Notes under the pieces: model-generated
The model's input: the letters and a program-made list of their open reading frames with translations, nothing else
Databases searched by the model: none
Told to the model about the DNA's origin: nothing
Shown here: piece after piece, positions 58,201 to 64,000 of the stretch
Layout: every line of letters begins with the position of its first letter
Position numbering within the stretch: position 1 is the first letter of the stretch
Position numbers and translations under genes: made by a program
Origin: Ophioceras dolichostomum
Lineage: Eukaryota > Ascomycota > Sordariomycetes > Magnaporthales > Ophioceraceae
Direction of reading: 5' to 3'
Length of the DNA stretch: 64,000 bases
Assembly: GCA_003049485.1 (NCBI GenBank)
Contig: PYST01000179.1
Coordinates: 18,482-82,481 of the forward strand

Positions 58201-61200
58201 ACCGCCAGCACGGGCTCCACCGGCGGCACAGAGAAGGCCAACTTAGGGTAGGCGGTCTGGCTGGGCAGGTACCGCGTGATGTACACAGAGGAGCGGTCCG
58301 AAAGCACGCTCCGGAAGAAGGTGAGAGCATCGTTTGGCGCCTCCTGGATCTGCTGGTCGAACCAGACGGAGGTGTGCAGGTTGAGTCCGACCTGGAGTGC
58401 GATCTTCACCTGCTCTGGGCTGTTGCCTGCCACCGCGGCCGTCGGGCAGTAGAAGGACGCCGTGAAGCGAGGCGCGTAGGGATCGTATCGCGCGGCCGCC
58501 TCGCGGAGCGCGAAGTCGTCCGAGTCCGGATTACCAACCGGCTCGGCGGTGCCCCACATGAGATGGACGTCTTGGTAGATGGGGCTGATCCCCGTGCCGC
58601 CGTGGTCGCGTTCGAACACCGCCTCCACCGAGACGGCGGAGCGCCTTTGGGGGATCGCGCAGAGCCTCCCCAAAAGAGGCTTTGCATCCCCGACCACAGT
58701 CACGGCGATGATCTCCGGAATGTCCTTCCAGTAGCGGAAGGGGAGGCGGTTGATAGCATCCTTTGCAACAGCGGCTGCCTTTCTGGCCGCCTTTCCGGCC
58801 GCCTTCGTAGGCGCCGGGGGCTTCTTCTCCGTCTTCAGTCCATGGTCTAGTCGGGGGAAGTCAAAGACCTCGTACAAGCGCAGCTGCGTCTCAAACTCCC
58901 GGATGCAGCGTTTGCCGATGCGGAACTTGTCCGTCTCCTCCGACTGCACTTTGGCCACGATCTTTCGGCGGACGGCGGGCCAGTCGGTGTCGACCCTTGT
59001 CTTCAGCGCGTGCACGAGCGCAGCGAAGGTCCCGCGGTGGTAGCAGCCGACTGGCTTGCCGTGGAGGCCGTCAAGCAGGTCCCAAGGCTTTATGTCTGCC
59101 GTGGAGCCGTGGGTCTCCTTTCGAAACATGGTCCAATACGCGTTCCACAGCACGCCAACCACGGCCGCGACGGACATTTTCAGGCATCCGGGCGCTTCTT
59201 GGACGTTCTGAGAATAGGCACGCGGATGCGGGCCGGTCATGAGGCCGGAAAACTGGGACAGGGGCACCCAGGAGACGCGTATCGGAACGCGGAGGGCCGG
59301 GTCTGCCTGGTAGCCGAGCGTGGTGGCGTTGGTCCAGTACTCCGACACGGTGAAGCCCAGAGCGGCGCCGAGGGTGATGGTGCCTCTGCTCAGAACCATG
59401 TCGAAGATGAACTTCGTGGAGAACTTGCCCCTGTCGTACCGCTCGGGCGAGAAGTCCGTCACGAGGCAGGACCACGGCAGGCTCTTCAGCAGGGGCCCGA
59501 CGGCAAGGAGGATGTTGAGCATGCCGAGGCTGGTGGTCAGGCCGGTCGCGTCGATGGCGTCGAACCGCGAGGGAGCCGACCCGACGGGGCCGTACTGGGA
59601 GGCATGCAGCTCGAACCCCCCGAAAATGAACGGCATGGCAAGCCAGTTGGCCGTGAGCTTGGTCCGCGTCGGGTCGCCGTTGAGGTAGCTCAGGGTGTGG
59701 CCCAGGACCAAGGCATCAACACACGCTGGTCTGATGACCAGCCTCTTGTCGCCGAACATCGACTTGGCCGCGTCGATCCACGCCCGCCACTGGGCACGCG
59801 AAGACAAGGCGGCGCGTGATTTGGCATAGTTCTTGTCGCTGTCCGGCCTCTTCTTCGGGTTCAGGGGCGACCTGTCTCGGAGCTTGACGTAGGCCATCGC
59901 GAGGTGGTAGCGGAGCACGGGGTCCGTTCGAGGGTCTAGGGTGACGCCGGACTGGCGCAGTGGCAACGCGAACAGCGGATTCGGGACACGGTCCGGCTCC
60001 GGCTGCGGAGGCTGCGGATCGTCTTTATTCTGTAGAGGCTGGGGATCGTCCCTATTCTGCGGAGGCTGCGGATCGTCCTTATTCTGCGGAGGCTGCGGAT
60101 CGTCCTTATTCTGCACCTGGTCCCAGCCCATAGAGCCGAGCTCCCAGTATTTCCCGAGCACGAGGGACAGGTCTTTACTGGGCGGCGGGTTAGGGACAGA
60201 CTGATCGGTAGACTGATCGATAGAGTGACCGATAGACTGATCGAGCGGCAGCGGCAAGACCGACCGCGCGGCCGTCCGGCTGAGGTTGGGGAACTTGCTG
60301 CGACTGAGGAAGCTGTCGCGATCGTCCCTGGAGCACTCGAGGACTTTCTTGTAGAACTCCTCATAGCTGGCCTGCAAGTCATCGCCTGCTGCGACCACCG
60401 TCGCGTACATCGCGAGGTTGCCCACAGTCGTGCGGAAGCTGTCGAAAGTGCCCTGGTCGCAGAACTTGATGGCGGAGCCATAGCTGCTTGCATGCCACTC
60501 GTCCCATGAGGCGACGGCTTTGTTGAGCATGGCGAGCTGATCATCTAGGAGCTTGAGGGCATTCCTGTCCAGGTAGTGGTCGTAGAATATGTTCCATATC
60601 TTGTCGTAGGAGCCTCTTTTGAGCTTGCGGCGCACGAAGGAGAGAAGCACGATGTTTCTGGCTGCAGTCGACGGCGGAGAGTTTACGCATTAGTAGCCGA
60701 ACCACTTCCACTGGAGATCCAAGATTAGATAGAGAAGGAGGAGGAGGTCGAACGAAGTGGACGAAGTTTTTGTGCAGGTCGAGGTAGGCAACTCCGGCAA
60801 CCCCGGCAACTCCTCGTGAGCCAACCCCGTGCGCTGCCCTGTGCAAACAGTTCGTGCACCGGCGGGTGGTGGGCAGCGATAGTCCATCGAGATTTTGATC
60901 CGGGGAGGACCGCAAAGGGAATGTCGGAAGGAGCTTACCGAGAACGTTGGCATCATAGTCACAGCAGGTGATGTCCAGCTTCCGAGGTGCTGATGTGCGT
61001 GGTCGGGTTGGTTATTGTCAGTTCAAGTTCCAGATGGAAGGGATAGTCTTGGCGGGCGATAGGTAGTTCGCCGATACTTTACCTCCTCACAGGCACATCG
61101 CGAATATCAATTCCGTTCATGTCAAGGACAGAGGCATGGGCATGGGCATGGGCAGGGATAGTACTCACGCAGGCCAGTCTCGGCGTACGCCGAATACAAG

Positions 61201-61340
61201 ATGCTCATAGCATCTCCGCACCCCAGATGGAGGATATCGGCATCTACGCCTGGAGGGACTGTACTGGCCAGGTGAACGGCCGGGCGGTACTCCAAGGCCT
61301 CGAAGTAGTGCCGCAATTTGACATCACACGGGGTCAACAT
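55290..61340 (-). CDS. Very large DUF4470 and MYND zinc-finger protein
   Basis: Three exons, 61340-61169, 60989-60939 and 60661-55290, give 1864 residues. The two short 5' exons and the start of exon 3 rebuild the DUF4470 start (HLGCGDAMSILYSAY, TGLPPRKLDITCCDYD, ARNIVLLSF). The C-terminal MYND finger lies at about residue 1775 onward: CRLCGVPKEIKPLMRCVRC, then WYCSAECQRTDWKKHKARE and C. MYND fingers bind proteins. Exon 3 carries an NKDDPQPPQ-like 9-residue repeat four times (60007-60114), Glu/Asp/Thr-rich stretches, a DKGKDNGK-type charged region and an Ala-rich coiled region. Many fungal DUF4470 proteins place MYND first; here it is last. Function is unknown. The long second half has no domain I can name. 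Confidence 0.85.
60007..60114 (-). repeat. 27-bp coding repeat, four copies
   Basis: Four tandem 27-bp units at 60007-60033, 60034-60060, 60061-60087 and 60088-60114 encode variants of NKDDPQPPQ. The last two copies are identical at the DNA level and the first two carry substitutions, suggesting recent turnover in frame. Confidence 0.9.
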
Positions 61341-63228
61341 CGTGCCGACTGGAAGCTAGCCTCGGCGACGAGAGGTTGAATTTTGATCGAGCCGTGAGCT
61401 AGCCTGGGAGGTAGCCTTCCTTCTCTCAGGAAAACGATGACTGTGATTCTGTGATTCGTGTTGTCGTTGGGTAGGTACTTTTTCTGTTATTTCTGTCTGG
61501 TTTTGGCGGGTAGTGTTGCTCGCCGTTTGCTGCTTTGTTGCCTCTGCTATAGCAGTAGAGGGCCACGGCCCGCAGCGTCCACGGTTCCGGTTTTTCGATG
61601 GCGCAGCCTGCCGCCCGCAACGGCTTACAGTGAATGGTAGTAGCGAGGAGCTAAGAAACCAACGACCGAGAGAGAACGATTGGGACCACACTGATGACAA
61701 AGACGGCAAATGCGAAAAAAGAGGGACGAAACGATGCGACGAAACGATGCGGAAGGGTGGTCCTGAGCCGAGCCGTCAGGATGCGGTGGGGAAGGAAGGA
61801 TGGGGAAGCTCCAAGGAAGCCGCGAGGAAGTGGCACACAAAGGGTGCTGGGAGTTGGGAAGGGACGAGGGGCTCTGTGGTGGGTGGTTTTGGATGAGCCT
61901 GCACGACTGAACCTGGCGGGCGGGTGTGATTGAAACCTCCGGAAGGGATGTGGAATGAGGGGTTTTTGTGCCCACTTCCTCAGCCTCAGCGGGGTAGCCC
62001 AAACGCACGTCTCCGGTTCTGGGGAACAAACAAACACAATCATTGGACCAACAGAAATACCCATGTAAAAAATCGGTGTTACTACGTCAAGACATTTCAC
62101 TTATGCCATTCACACACACATCACGACGGCTTCCCAAAGAGTGTAGGTAGGTACCGAGGTAGGTGCTACTCTACTACAGGCTATAAAACACTCAGATTCG
62201 ATTTCCTCATGTACGATTGATTGAGCTAGGTAGTTGCCATGCCATCTCGAGTTCCTCCCGTCCCCACTTCTCTCCATCTCCTTCCATCCACCAATCTCTG
62301 CGCCCCGCCTCGACGAGTCCGAAATCCAACAGATGAGGAGAGGGCAGTACGGAAGAGGGAGAAAGTGTTCGGGCTCAACGTCCCCTCCAGTTCTGAGCTT
62401 GGATCGTAACAGCTCAGACCTGTAAGAGACGGAAAGAAGGAAATGAGAAAGGGAGAGAAACGGATATGGAAAAAGAGAATAAATGCAAACCCCATCCATC
62501 CATCCTGCCTCAGGAGAAAGAGCACGGGGAGGGGCAAAGGGGCAAAGAATACAAAACGCCGAGCAGCGACCTCTCTACCAAGAAGAACTCCGCAGGCGTC
62601 TCTCCTCTCGGCCCATTCATCCCAACCAGTCATCCCTCCTTTACAAGTCCCAATATCCCATGAGAAACGTCAACCAGACAACGCACGGCAGAATCCGCTC
62701 TCCATCCATCCAATCCATCCAATCCATCAACACTAGCTACTAGTACACAGAGCGATAAAACAACGGACAGAACAAGAAACCGAGCTGAAGAAGGATACGG
62801 TTTCGACCATGGAAGAAGATCATTGCCGACCAGATAGGAAAGAGAGACATTCCCAAGATCCACGCCGAGGATCATTACAGACCCATCCATCCATCCATCA
62901 TCGTCCATCGGTTCTCCTCCTCGTAGTCCCCCCGACGAGTTGCCTACAAACGGGAAAGGCAGAAAGAGAACAGAGAACGTGGCTTCGTAAAAAAAGACAA
63001 GAGACGCAACGTTGACGAAGACAAGACAGAAAGCCGGATAGTTCGAACGGGAAAGAAGAAGAAGCCAAGCAACGCAAGATCGGGGGGAAAACAAACACAG
63101 CATATCCAGACAGCCCTTCTCTCTCTCTCCCTCAACCTCCACATTACCACCACCACCGTCCGTCATCCAGCACCACATTTCCCTGTCCCCACGCAACAAT
63201 CCAACAAACCCCAACCAGCCAGCCAGTC
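61341..63228. other. Intergenic, DUF4470-MYND promoter and 3' flank of last gene
   Basis: About 1.9 kb. It contains a GTAGGTAGGTACCGAGGTAGG cluster at about 62144-62164 and CATCCATC or CCAATCCATC units at about 62704-62730. No frame here looks like a real gene. Confidence 0.5.
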
Positions 63229-64000
63229 TCACGCCCCAAAGTAGACATCCGCATCATCAGCAAACATCCCGCTATACTCCTCGTCAAACTTAGACGGCAT
63301 CCCTCCCATCCCCATCCCCATCCCCATACCACCAAGCCCCATCCCCATGCCTCCCATCCCTCCCATTCCTCCCATCACACCCAAACCACCAAGCCCCATC
63401 AGCCCATCCTCGCCGCCCCCAGCACCTCCACCGCCACTAGCAGCAGCAGCACTAAGCGCATGGAACAGATCCATATCCTCGTCGTCGTCCTCCCTACCAA
63501 TAGTCGACGGAGCACCAGCACCCTCCATCGCCTCGGCGCCACATTCGCCCGCGTCTGCGTCCGCGCCACCCACATCGTAGAAACGATGGTGGTGCGCATG
63601 TGCGGAAACAGAAGCGGTGAGGACGGAGGAGGACGGAGGCGGCGAGCTCGACGCCGACAGCTCGGGGGGAGTAGACGGGTTGTTGCACTCGTGCGTGGTG
63701 GTGTAGTGGGAGGCGACGGACTTGGCGCCGGGTGAGTGGGGGTGCAGGATCTGGGTTGGAGGAGTGGCGGGGCGATCGTGGTGGTGGAGGGGCAGGGGCA
63801 GGGACGGGTTAGGGATGTGTTCGGAGAGGAGGGACGGTTCGTCGGTGGAGGAGAGGGAGATGTCGAACGGGTCGGGGAGGAGGGTCGGGTCGGCGTCGAC
63901 GACGACGGCGGCGGTGCTGTAGTGCGAGGCGTAGGAGTGCGTTGACAGCGCGGAGGGCGACGCGGCGGCTGCGGCGGTGGTGGAGGGGACGACGGCGGGG
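63229..64000 (-). CDS. Partial Ser/Pro- and Gly/Met-rich protein, 5' end outside window
   Basis: The minus-strand frame is open from the window edge (first full codon at 63999) to the stop at 63229, giving 256 residues of the C-terminal part. The visible sequence is Ala/Ser/Thr-rich, then has LLPDPFDISLSSTDEPSLLS and a His-rich HHHDR. Later it has DDDEDMDLFHAL, a long Gly/Met repeat (GMGG, GLGG) and the acidic end FDEEYSGMFADDADVYFGA. It looks like a disordered regulator, perhaps a transcription factor's activation region, but no domain is seen. The start and any upstream exons lie beyond the window. Confidence 0.65.
   Translation of the reverse strand, partial: PAVVPSTTAAAAASPSALSTHSYASHYSTAAVVVDADPTLLPDPFDISLSSTDEPSLLSEHIPNPSLPLPLHHHDRPATPPTQILHPHSPGAKSVASHYTTTHECNNPSTPPELSASSSPPPSSSVLTASVSAHAHHHRFYDVGGADADAGECGAEAMEGAGAPSTIGREDDDEDMDLFHALSAAAASGGGGAGGGEDGLMGLGGLGVMGGMGGMGGMGMGLGGMGMGMGMGGMPSKFDEEYSGMFADDADVYFGA

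Overview
The window is nuclear DNA from a filamentous ascomycete, most likely a Pezizomycotina and probably a Sordariomycete. Genes are split by short GT-AG introns (about 50-500 nt), code on both strands and sit 0.4-2 kb apart. Recognisable families include HET-domain, F-box, DUF4470/MYND, fungal P450 and Cwh43. Coding DNA is GC-rich with GC-rich third positions, which produces many long antisense shadow frames. I see no operons, CRISPR arrays, intact transposons, rRNA or tRNA genes.

Left block (1-29.5 kb), mostly conserved cell biology: ribosomal protein uS10/S20 (226-832 +), a CCCH zinc-finger FG nucleoporin of the Nup42 type (3709-1462 -), a secreted GH5 glycosidase (5815-4336 -), a cytochrome P450 (9487-7382 -), the GPI-remodelling protein Cwh43 rebuilt from eight exons (14756-10735 -), a single-pass membrane protein with 77 collagen Gly-X-Y triplets (17321-15690 -), an F-box protein (19076-19921 +), an ELYS-type nuclear pore protein (21637-20346 -) divergent from the condensin ATPase Smc4 (22009-26833 +), and a Ser/Thr-rich single-pass surface protein (29540-27917 -).

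Right block (29.5-64 kb) looks accessory. Two gene-poor stretches of almost 6 kb (29.5-35.5 and 46.1-51.8 kb) surround a small Gln-rich hypothetical protein, a zinc-finger-like protein, a badly decayed six-hairpin glycosidase pseudogene (about 43950-40421 -) and an NAD(P)-dependent reductase. These are followed by a HET-domain protein (51816-54659 +), a very large DUF4470-MYND protein (61340-55290 -) and the 3' part of a Gly/Met-rich protein cut by the window end.

The genes do not form one pathway. The clearest functional links are the two nucleoporins plus Smc4 (nuclear pore and mitotic chromosome), with ELYS and Smc4 sharing a 371-bp divergent promoter, and the contrast between a conserved left half and a repeat-dotted, gene-poor right half. 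The best candidates for something undescribed are the collagen-like membrane protein, the foldback-bearing segment that replaces part of the glycosidase pseudogene, and the dispersed AGGT/ACCT (TACCTAGGTA-type) motifs, one cluster of which is expanded inside an ELYS intron.
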